Shown one piece after another: positions 6,637 through 13,178 of a DNA stretch of 14,426 nucleotides. The stretch comes from an uncultured Oscillospiraceae bacterium. GTDB lineage: Bacteria > Bacillota > Clostridia > Oscillospirales > Oscillospiraceae. Made by a program: the position numbers and the translations under genes. Position 1 is the stretch's first letter, and the number at the start of each line of letters is the position of its first letter. The stretch lies in contig CAKUEI010000042.1 in assembly GCA_934646175.1 (NCBI GenBank), forward strand, positions 1 to 14,426, given 5' to 3'. Under the pieces are notes generated by a model, which had not been told where the DNA came from, ran no database searches, and was given only the letters and a program-made list of their open reading frames with translations.

Positions 6637-8040
6637 TTGGTTTTCTCCAGCTTATATTTCCTGTTTTTGTACCTTCCGGTGGTGTTGCTGGTCTATTATC
6701 TGGTGCCTCTCCGGTTCCGCAATCTGGTGCTGCTGGTCTTCAACCTGATCTTTTACGCTTGGGGCGAGCCGATCTATATCGTCATTATGTTCGTCTCCAT
6801 CGCCATCGACTACACCCACGGGATGCTGGTCAGCAAGTGTAAGCGAAAAGGCAACCTGCGGGGCGCCAAAATGGCGGTGGCCTCTTCCGTCATTTTCAAC
6901 CTGGCCTTGCTGTTCTTCTTCAAGTACTGGGACTTTGTGGCCGGTTCTCTGGCCGCCGTGGGCCTTACTTTCATGCCCAAGCTGGGGCTTTCTCTCCCCA
7001 TCGGCATCTCGTTCTACACCTTCCAGACCATGAGCTACACCATCGATGTCTACCGCGGCGACGCGCAGGAGCAGCGCAACATCGTCACCTTCGGCACCTT
7101 CGTCACCCTGTTCCCCCAGCTCATCGCCGGGCCAATCATCCGGTATAAGGATCTGGACGATCAGCTGCGCAAGCGCAGCCACACCGCCGATAAATTCGCC
7201 TCCGGCATTCAGATCTTCATCATCGGCCTTGCCAAAAAGGTCCTGCTGGCCAATAACATCGGCATGCTGTGGGACGCATATAAAGCCACCCCCGTCAGCC
7301 AGCTCACCGTGGCGGGCGCGTGGCTGGGCGTTCTGGCTTTTGCCTTCCAGATCTATTTCGACTTCTGCGGATACTCCGACATGGCCATCGGTCTGGGCCG
7401 TATGTTCGGCTTTGAATTCATCAAGAACTTCGACTACCCCTATATCTCCCGCTCCATTACGGAATTCTGGCGGCGCTGGCACATCTCTTTGGGCACCTGG
7501 TTCCGGGAATACCTCTATATCCCCCTGGGCGGTAACCGGGTCAGCAAGCCCCGCCTGTTCTTAAACCTCATGGTGGTGTGGGCCGCCACGGGCATCTGGC
7601 ACGGGGCCAGCTGGAATTTCCTCTTCTGGGGACTTTATTTCGGCGTCATCCTCATTCTGGAGAAGGGCTTCCTGCTGAAAATTCTGAAAAAGCTCCCCGT
7701 CTTCGTTCAGCACATTTACACGCTCTTCCTCGTGCTGGTCTCCTGGGCCATCTTCGCGGTGGAGGATTTCACTCAACTGAAGGGCTATCTCCGCGCCATG
7801 TTCGGCATGGCCTCCGGCGGCGGCATAGACGGAAATTTCCTCTACTCCCTTGCTTCCTACCTGCCCATTCTCATCATCGCCGCCGTCGCCTCCACTCCCG
7901 CCGCGGTCACGCTGTGGAAAAAGCTCCCGCGGAAGGCCGTGGCCGTTCTCTGCCCCATTCTCATTCTGCTGGGGCTGCTGGTCTCCACCGCCTATCTGGT
8001 GGATGCCAGCTATAACCCCTTCCTCTATTTCCGGTTCTGA
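6637..8040 (+). CDS. MBOAT-family O-acyltransferase (AlgI/DltB-like)
   Basis: Polytopic membrane O-acyltransferase predicted to carry acetyl groups across the membrane for O-acetylation of a surface polysaccharide. With the TTG start the protein is 467 aa and opens with MVFSSLYFLFLYLP, typical of AlgI relatives. It has many hydrophobic segments from residue 5 to the C-terminus. Family signatures include LPIGISFYTFQTMSYTIDVYRG, FGTFVTLFPQLIAGPI, FCGYSDMAIGLGRMFGF, the WRRWHISLGTWFREYLYIPLGG block (H282), and the TGIWHGASWNFLFWG segment with the invariant active-site His (H322). No break is seen. It is followed after 14 bases by the DHHW gene, its likely extracytoplasmic partner. The polymer acted on cannot be named from sequence. 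Confidence 0.93.
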   Translation: MVFSSLYFLFLYLPVVLLVYYLVPLRFRNLVLLVFNLIFYAWGEPIYIVIMFVSIAIDYTHGMLVSKCKRKGNLRGAKMAVASSVIFNLALLFFFKYWDFVAGSLAAVGLTFMPKLGLSLPIGISFYTFQTMSYTIDVYRGDAQEQRNIVTFGTFVTLFPQLIAGPIIRYKDLDDQLRKRSHTADKFASGIQIFIIGLAKKVLLANNIGMLWDAYKATPVSQLTVAGAWLGVLAFAFQIYFDFCGYSDMAIGLGRMFGFEFIKNFDYPYISRSITEFWRRWHISLGTWFREYLYIPLGGNRVSKPRLFLNLMVVWAATGIWHGASWNFLFWGLYFGVILILEKGFLLKILKKLPVFVQHIYTLFLVLVSWAIFAVEDFTQLKGYLRAMFGMASGGGIDGNFLYSLASYLPILIIAAVASTPAAVTLWKKLPRKAVAVLCPILILLGLLVSTAYLVDASYNPFLYFRF

Positions 8041-8054
8041 AGGAGGTCATCGTC

Positions 8055-9182
8055 ATGTCGAAAAAGTACAGTAAATTCCTAACGGCTCTGTTCTGCATCG
8101 TTCTGGCGGCCTTCTTTGCCGCTGTGCTGTTCTTCCCCAAGCGCACTTTTTCCGAGGATGAGAACCGCTACCTTCAAGCCTTTCCGGAATTCAGTCTGGA
8201 ATCCCTGAAATCCGGCAAATTTATGAAGGAGTTCGAGACCTTCGTCACCGATCAGTTCCCCGGCCGTGACGCCTGGGTGGCCGCAAAATGCGTGTTCGAG
8301 CGTCTTTCCGGCAAGCAGGAAAATAACGGCATTTATTTCTGCGGCAGCGATACCCTCATCGCCAAGGTGGACGATCCGGATCCCGATCAGGTGGAGAAAA
8401 ACCTGCAGGCCGTGCAGTCCTTGACGGAGAAAACGGATAAGCCCGTCTATTTCTCCCTCATCCCCAGCGCTGCTTATGTCTGGTCGGACAAGCTGCCCGA
8501 CAACGCCCCTACCGCCGATCAGGCCGCCCTGCTCCAAAAGGCGCAGGAGGCCGTCCCCGGCGCCCACTGGGTGGACCTTGCCTCCGCTCTTACCGGCCAC
8601 AAAGACGAATATATCTTCTACCGCACGGACCATCACTGGACCAGTCTGGGCGCCAAGTACGGCTATGAAGCATTGGTTCCCGCCATGGGCCTCACCGAGG
8701 CTGAAGGCGGCTGGATACAGCAGCCCCAGGTGGTGTCCGATTCCTTCTTTGGCACCAGCTGGTCCTCCTCCGGTGTCCGCTGGGTCCCCGCGGACGAGAT
8801 CTGGCGCTACGCCCCTGACGACGGCATCACCGTCACCTCCAACTTCACCGGCCAGCCGGAGGAGGGCGCCCTCTACCACCCCGAAAAGCTGGGGCAGAAG
8901 GATAAATACACCTACTTCCTCGGTGGAAACCAGCCTCTCTGCGTCATCAAGAACGAAAACCTGCCGGACGCGCCCAAGGTCCTCGTCCTGCGGGATTCCT
9001 ACTCTGACTCTCTCGCCCCCTTCCTGGCCCAGAGCTGCTCCGAGGTGCACCTTTTCGATGTGCGCTATAACCTCAACAGCGTGGCTCAGTACGCGGAGGA
9101 GAACGACATCGACGAAATTCTGGTGCTCTACAGCGTAGCCAATTTCGTTTCCGAAAAGAATATCTTCGTCCTCGCCCGCTGA
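8055..9182 (+). CDS. DHHW-family protein (AlgX/AlgJ-like, SGNH-type fold)
   Basis: 375-aa protein with a short basic N-terminus and one hydrophobic segment (about residues 8-28), so it should be membrane-anchored with its catalytic domain outside. The DHHW motif lies in YRTDHHWTSLGA (D192-W195). LRDSYSDSLAPFL (R313-S315) matches the conserved serine block near the C-terminus of these SGNH-like proteins, in which the Ser is nucleophile and the DHHW Asp/His support it. All the expected catalytic elements are therefore present. In alginate systems AlgX/AlgJ transfer acetyl groups delivered by the MBOAT AlgI; this neighbour pair suggests the same division of labour. AAGGAGGT, starting on the last base of the MBOAT stop codon, precedes the ATG by 7 bases, so translation is tightly coupled. 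Confidence 0.9.
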   Translation: MSKKYSKFLTALFCIVLAAFFAAVLFFPKRTFSEDENRYLQAFPEFSLESLKSGKFMKEFETFVTDQFPGRDAWVAAKCVFERLSGKQENNGIYFCGSDTLIAKVDDPDPDQVEKNLQAVQSLTEKTDKPVYFSLIPSAAYVWSDKLPDNAPTADQAALLQKAQEAVPGAHWVDLASALTGHKDEYIFYRTDHHWTSLGAKYGYEALVPAMGLTEAEGGWIQQPQVVSDSFFGTSWSSSGVRWVPADEIWRYAPDDGITVTSNFTGQPEEGALYHPEKLGQKDKYTYFLGGNQPLCVIKNENLPDAPKVLVLRDSYSDSLAPFLAQSCSEVHLFDVRYNLNSVAQYAEENDIDEILVLYSVANFVSEKNIFVLAR

Positions 9183-9191
9183 AAAAAGCAA

Positions 9192-9240
9192 AACAAAATC
9201 CCCCTCCGCGGCTTGGCCGCGGAGGGGGATTTTGTTGTTT
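9192..9240. terminator. Bidirectional terminator between convergent operons
   Basis: Perfect 21-bp inverted repeat (9192-9212 with 9216-9236) with a TTG loop. On the plus strand it is followed by GTTTTT; on the minus strand by TTTGCTTTTTT. It closes the acetylation genes on one side and the corrinoid operon on the other. Confidence 0.93.
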
Positions 9241-9241
9241 T

Positions 9242-10774
9242 TCATTCCGCTTCTTCGAACATCATCTGCTCGATATAGGCGTCGTTAAAGGCGCTGTCGC
9301 CGGAAAGCTCGATATACTCGCTGTCCTGCCTGATCTGCTTCAGCAGCTCCCGCGCCGCGCCGGAGACCGCGGCGGACACCGCGCCCTCACCGGCGGCGTT
9401 GCCCACCGCACGCGTCACGCCCAGAAGCCCCGGCGGGATCAGGCCGATCCGCGCCGCGCTGGCGGGGCGGATATAGCTTCCGAAGCCGCCGGCCAGGATC
9501 AACTCGTCCAGTTCCTCCACCGGAATGCCGTACCGCCCGGCCATCACCACTACGCCCGCGGCGATGGAGGCTTTGGCCAGCTGGATCTCCCGCACATCCG
9601 CCTGGGTGATGACCACGCTGCCGTCCTCCGTCAGCTTGAAAATGTTTCCGTCGTCGTCCTCGTCCAGATAACGCTCCGTGCCGTCGGGCACTTCGTCCTC
9701 ATCCAGAAGGCGACCGGTCTCGTCCACGGCGCCCAGCTCCAGCATCACCGCCATGGCGTCCACCAGTCCGCTGCCGCAGATGCCCACGGCCTTTCCGCCG
9801 CCCAGCACTTTCACCTTCACTTCGCCGTCTTCTATCGTCACTTCCGAGATGGCCCCCGGCATGGCGGGCATACCCTGCTTGATGTTGGCGCCCTCAAAGG
9901 CGGGGCCCGCCGCCGTGGCGCAGCAGACGAACTTTTCGCCGCACCCAAGCATCATCTCGCCGTTGGTGCCGATGTCCAGCATCAGTACCGGTTTCTCCCG
10001 GTGCAGCATCCCGGTGGCCAGCACGTCCGCCGTGATGTCGCCGCCCACATAACCGGCCACCGCAGGCGTCACGTACACCTTCCCCGCAAAGGGAAAGCCC
10101 AGCGCCTTTGCGTCCAACTCCTCTCCGAACAGGGAGAGGGGGGTGAAGGGCGCTTTACCGATGGTGTCCGGCGCAAGGCCCGCGAACAGGTGACACATCA
10201 CCGTGTTGCCCGCCACCGCCATATAGTGGATCTCGTCCACGGGAACACGGTTTTCTTCACAAAGTGCCCCGATCATGCCGCACAGTTGGTCGATGATTGC
10301 TTTCGTCATCCGCTCCCGCTGTCCGGCCACCGAAGCCTGAATGCGGGCGATCACGTCCGCGCCGAAGGGCTTTTGGGCGTTGGCCCCGCCCACGGTGCCC
10401 AGACGTTTCCCCGTCGCAAGGTCCAGCAGATGGCACACCACCGTGGTGGTGCCGATGTCACAGCCGATGGCGTATCCGGTCTGCCCCTTATCCGGCGGAT
10501 AGACCGTACATGCACCGCTTTTCTGCACTTCCATTTCGCCATGAGCATCCACGATCACGGTCATGCCCTCCGCCGCCATGGTCTGGCAGGCAAGACATTC
10601 CCCGTCCACACCGCCGCCGTGCACCGTCACTGTGCATTTTTTGCAGGTCCCTGCGCCGCCGCAGGGACTGTGGACCGCTGTCACGCCTGCTTGCTGAAGG
10701 ACCTGAAGGATGGTCATCCCCTCGGTGGCCTCCGCGCTGCGGCGCGCGCCTTTTTCCTCTATGATGATCTGCAT
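9242..10774 (-). CDS. Corrinoid activation protein: 2Fe-2S ferredoxin plus DUF4445 ASKHA ATPase (RACo/RACE type)
   Basis: Predicted ATP-dependent reductive activator that returns inactive cob(II)alamin on the corrinoid protein to cob(I)alamin. The 510-aa protein begins with a plant-type 2Fe-2S domain (residues 1-85) having C38-x5-C44-x2-C47 and C63 (LACQ; C60 is nearby). The ASKHA ATPase follows: phosphate-1 loop GCDIGTTTVVCHLLD (about 104-118), AVAGNTVMCHLFAG (186-199), the second phosphate loop LDIGTNGEM (266-274), GICGSGLVDA (331-340), and the adenosine motif LAGGFGSYI (427-435). Characterised RACo is about 630 aa; this one lacks most of the linker and middle region. It is the last gene of the operon, 13 bases after DUF2284, with AAAGGAG spanning that gene's stop codon. 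Homology to the activator class is clear; the partner is inferred from the operon. Confidence 0.93.
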   Translation of the reverse strand: MQIIIEEKGARRSAEATEGMTILQVLQQAGVTAVHSPCGGAGTCKKCTVTVHGGGVDGECLACQTMAAEGMTVIVDAHGEMEVQKSGACTVYPPDKGQTGYAIGCDIGTTTVVCHLLDLATGKRLGTVGGANAQKPFGADVIARIQASVAGQRERMTKAIIDQLCGMIGALCEENRVPVDEIHYMAVAGNTVMCHLFAGLAPDTIGKAPFTPLSLFGEELDAKALGFPFAGKVYVTPAVAGYVGGDITADVLATGMLHREKPVLMLDIGTNGEMMLGCGEKFVCCATAAGPAFEGANIKQGMPAMPGAISEVTIEDGEVKVKVLGGGKAVGICGSGLVDAMAVMLELGAVDETGRLLDEDEVPDGTERYLDEDDDGNIFKLTEDGSVVITQADVREIQLAKASIAAGVVVMAGRYGIPVEELDELILAGGFGSYIRPASAARIGLIPPGLLGVTRAVGNAAGEGAVSAAVSGAARELLKQIRQDSEYIELSGDSAFNDAYIEQMMFEEAE

Positions 10775-10787
10775 CGGCTTTTCTCCT

Positions 10788-11324
10788 TTAATCCAGCAGA
10801 ATACAGCTGGTATAGGTCATGGTCTGGGGCCCGTAATAGTACTCCATGCCGTTCTGCTTGCACACCTTGCTGACAAACAATCCGCATGCCTCCATGGACG
10901 GATATGCCTTCTCCGGGAAGCGGCAGGGCGCCTCGGGGAATGTGCAGCTTTCGCACCGGGTGCATCCGCCGCTTCCCATAGGAAGGCAGCCGGGGAACAC
11001 CGGCCGCAGCTGCACCAGAAGCCGGTCAAAGGCTTCTTTCTGCCGCTGCTCGTTTTCCTCCATGGCCTCGACGTCAAAGTCATCCTCCATCTGGGTGGTG
11101 CATTGCACCAGGATCCCCCGGTGGTAAGAGGCCGCTTTCCCGCTCATCTCTTCCAGCGTACCGATGGCGGGCGGACACATCCAGCTGCGGTTATAGAGAT
11201 GGCATTTGTCCGCGGCGCACATATCCCGCACCTCGGGCAGAAATTCCAGTTTCCCCGGGTCCAGCGGCCCCACATGGTCAAAACCGCATTCTTTCGCCGC
11301 GGCGAGAACTTCTTCCAGTTCCAT
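10788..11324 (-). CDS. DUF2284 cysteine-rich predicted metal-binding protein
   Basis: 178-aa soluble protein with two cysteine groups. The first is C36, C41 and C50 (RSWMCPP). The second is ferredoxin-like, C121-x2-C124-x2-C127-x6-C134 within GCTRCESC and APCRFP. This arrangement is characteristic of DUF2284, a predicted metal- or Fe-S-binding family often encoded beside corrinoid methyltransferase genes. Its biochemical role is not established; feeding electrons to the adjacent activator or maturing a metal site are inferences. GGAGGG lies 7 bases before the ATG. It sits between the corrinoid protein gene (after an 88-base gap with a hairpin) and the activator gene. Confidence 0.88.
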   Translation of the reverse strand: MELEEVLAAAKECGFDHVGPLDPGKLEFLPEVRDMCAADKCHLYNRSWMCPPAIGTLEEMSGKAASYHRGILVQCTTQMEDDFDVEAMEENEQRQKEAFDRLLVQLRPVFPGCLPMGSGGCTRCESCTFPEAPCRFPEKAYPSMEACGLFVSKVCKQNGMEYYYGPQTMTYTSCILLD

Positions 11325-11340
11325 GCTTTTCCCTCCAATG

Positions 11341-11378
11341 AAAACGCCGCGGGCATAGAGATGCCCGCGGCGTTTTTT
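11341..11378. terminator. Hairpin between corrinoid gene and DUF2284 gene, possible partial terminator
   Basis: Perfect 16-bp inverted repeat (11341-11356 with 11361-11376), loop AGAG. Read in the operon's direction (minus) it ends in only TTTT, which is part of the stem, then CATTGG; the T-run is longer on the plus strand. Sixteen bases separate it from the DUF2284 start, too few for a promoter, so some read-through must occur. Confidence 0.75.
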
Positions 11379-11412
11379 ATCCTGATTTGCCCGGTCAGGC
11401 TGGCATCTCTAA

Positions 11413-12048
11413 TCAGCCGGCCAGCAGCTCCACGGCCTTGTTGGCAGCGGAAGCGGCATCGGGGGTATAGGCATCAGCGCCGATGGACTCCGCGTACTCG
11501 GGGGTCACGGGGGCGCCGCCCACCATCACCTTCACGCTGTCGCGCAGGCCGGCGGCCTTCAGAGCCTCCACGACCTTGCCGATGGAAGGCATGGTGGTGG
11601 TCAGCAGGGCGGAGCAGCAGACCAACTGCACGCCTTCGTTCTGAACGGTCTCCACAAACTTCTCGGGGGAGACATCGACGCCCAGGTCGATGACTTCCAG
11701 GCCCTTGCCTTCCAGCATCATGCGGACCAGGTTCTTGCCGATGTCGTGCAGGTCGCCCTCCACGGTACCGATGCAGGCCTTGCCCGCGCTCGCGCTGGAG
11801 TCAGCGGACAGATAGGGCTTCAGCAGGGCGGTGCCGGCGTTCATGGCGCGAGCTGCGACCAGAACCTCGGGCACGAACACTTCGTTGTTCTTAAACTTCT
11901 CGCCCACGACGCTCATGGCGTCCAGCAGACCCTTGTTCAGGATCTCCTGAGCGGGGATGCCCTCTTCCAGGGCCTGGGGGATCAGCTGCTTGACCTGCTT
12001 GGCCTTGCCCTTTTGCATGGCGGCATTGATGTCATCGATAATTGCCAT
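11413..12048 (-). CDS. Corrinoid (cobalamin-binding) methyl-carrier protein, MtaC/MtbC/MtvC-like
   Basis: Methyl-carrying corrinoid protein: it takes a methyl group from the substrate-specific methyltransferase onto cob(I)alamin and passes it on. The 211-aa protein has the usual two-domain form: an N-terminal four-helix B12-binding cap (about residues 1-85) and a C-terminal Rossmann B12 domain (about 90-211). The cobalt-ligating His is H101 in the GTVEGDLHDIGKNLV block (DxHxxG). SALLTTTM (146-153) and VGGAPVT (176-182) are the other cobalamin-contact motifs. The ATG at 12048 was chosen because it starts the family-typical N-terminus and has AAAGGAACG upstream; the same frame runs open much further 5', but that extension is a shadow of the methyltransferase gene. 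It lies 40 bases after the second methyltransferase gene and is their evident partner. Confidence 0.95.
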   Translation of the reverse strand: MAIIDDINAAMQKGKAKQVKQLIPQALEEGIPAQEILNKGLLDAMSVVGEKFKNNEVFVPEVLVAARAMNAGTALLKPYLSADSSASAGKACIGTVEGDLHDIGKNLVRMMLEGKGLEVIDLGVDVSPEKFVETVQNEGVQLVCCSALLTTTMPSIGKVVEALKAAGLRDSVKVMVGGAPVTPEYAESIGADAYTPDAASAANKAVELLAG

Positions 12049-12088
12049 AATAAACACGTTCCTTTCCTGTGTCAAATACACTTTTATT

Positions 12089-13087
12089 TTAGAAATAGAG
12101 CTTTTCCTGATTTTTGATCTCGTCCGAAATGATGTCATAATTTGCCTGATGGATGATGATGGGCAACCCATCATTGATGGAGGGGATCCAATGGCCGCCC
12201 GCGTGATATTCGGCGATGGTGTCGGCCACGTGCTTGCGGATCTCTTCCTCGGTGGAGTCGTCCCGGTCGAACACGCCGGAATCCATGCCGCCCCAAAGGA
12301 TGAACTGCCGCTTTTCCTCCTCGATCTTCTTCTGAAGGCCGTGAATGTCGTTGGACGGCAGCACGCCCTCCCAGCAGTCGATGCCCATTTCGAACATATC
12401 GTCCACCAGCGTGGTGCAGTAGCTGTCGGAATGATGCACCACCAGGCAGCCGTGATCTTTGGCCACACCGTACAGCTTCTTGTACGCAGGCACGTAAAAT
12501 TCCTTAAAGGTCTCCTCGCTCATGAAGGTAGAGTTTTTGCTGCCCCAGTCGTCGTGGCAGAACACCAGCTCCACCTCGGGCACCCGGGTCAGGTACTCGT
12601 CCATGCAGGCGCAGCGCCAATCGGTGATGTAATCAATCAGCCCGCGCATCTCGTCGGGATACACCAAAAGGTTGCACAGGGAGTCCTCAAAGGACAGCAG
12701 CGAATGGGTGTACTCGAAGGTGCCGGGGTAAAAGAGAGCTGTGACCAGCTGCTCCTTCCGGTCGATCTTCTGTGCCCGCGCCCGCTGAACGGCCCACTCG
12801 TCGTCCGTGATCTGACCCAGATCCGGCGCCTTCACATATTCCTGCCAGTCCTCGATGTCCTTGATCACGACATGCTCATCGTCCGTCATGGGAATGGGGC
12901 CCGGCTCGAAATCAGGCCAATCGTAAGTAATGCCCCACTGGGTGGTGGTGCGCTGTCCTTTGGGGTGATCGTTCAGTTTTGCGATCGGGTCGCCTAACAG
13001 CAAGCCAAGCGCAGCATACTGGTTAACAAAGCCGTCCGTCGGTTCATTGTGAAGCAGTGCGAGGAAACGTTCTCGTTGCGTCATCAT
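12089..13087 (-). CDS. UroD-fold corrinoid methyltransferase, paralog A
   Basis: Predicted substrate:corrinoid methyltransferase of the uroporphyrinogen decarboxylase-like superfamily, a TIM barrel related to MtaA/MtbA and acetogen O-demethylase components; it probably moves a methyl group onto the adjacent corrinoid protein. Length 332 aa from the ATG pair at 13087/13084, chosen because the family N-terminus MTQRERFLALL begins there and the paralog starts identically; a 10-residue upstream extension is possible. Key segments are the FCHDDWGSKNSTFMS block (from 176), VVHHSDSYC (216-224), IDCWEGVLPSNDI (236-248), GGMDSGVFDRDDSTEEE (266-282) and IIHQANYD. The His-x-Cys zinc motif of MtaA reads His-x-Asp here (H219, D221) and no late PGCG Cys is seen. 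Substrate unknown; methoxylated aromatics or a methylated amine/betaine are possibilities only. Confidence 0.88.
   Translation of the reverse strand: MMTQRERFLALLHNEPTDGFVNQYAALGLLLGDPIAKLNDHPKGQRTTTQWGITYDWPDFEPGPIPMTDDEHVVIKDIEDWQEYVKAPDLGQITDDEWAVQRARAQKIDRKEQLVTALFYPGTFEYTHSLLSFEDSLCNLLVYPDEMRGLIDYITDWRCACMDEYLTRVPEVELVFCHDDWGSKNSTFMSEETFKEFYVPAYKKLYGVAKDHGCLVVHHSDSYCTTLVDDMFEMGIDCWEGVLPSNDIHGLQKKIEEEKRQFILWGGMDSGVFDRDDSTEEEIRKHVADTIAEYHAGGHWIPSINDGLPIIIHQANYDIISDEIKNQEKLYF
12212..12295 (-). repeat. 84-bp near-identical tract shared with the paralogous gene, copy 1
   Basis: 83 of 84 bases match 13305-13388; the one difference is at 12263 versus 13356. It codes for the WGGMDSGVFDRDD through ADTIA region. 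Confidence 0.9.
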
Positions 13088-13178
13088 GTAAGACCTACCT
13101 TTTCTTTGTAATTCCATTTTGCCGGATACGCCGGGGAATGCCTGGGCAGGAAACCATCATGAAATTGTCGCGGTCTGC

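Noticed and set aside
8079..9245. 388-codon minus-strand open frame opposite the DHHW gene
   Set aside because: Antisense shadow; it runs through the bidirectional terminator and resembles no protein family.
10001..11693. Long plus-strand open frames opposite the activator and DUF2284 genes
   Set aside because: No family resemblance or ribosome sites; the minus-strand genes carry complete motif sets.
12049..12468. N-terminal extension of the corrinoid protein gene
   Set aside because: The extra residues are an out-of-frame reading of the methyltransferase gene; a family-typical start with a ribosome site exists at 12048.
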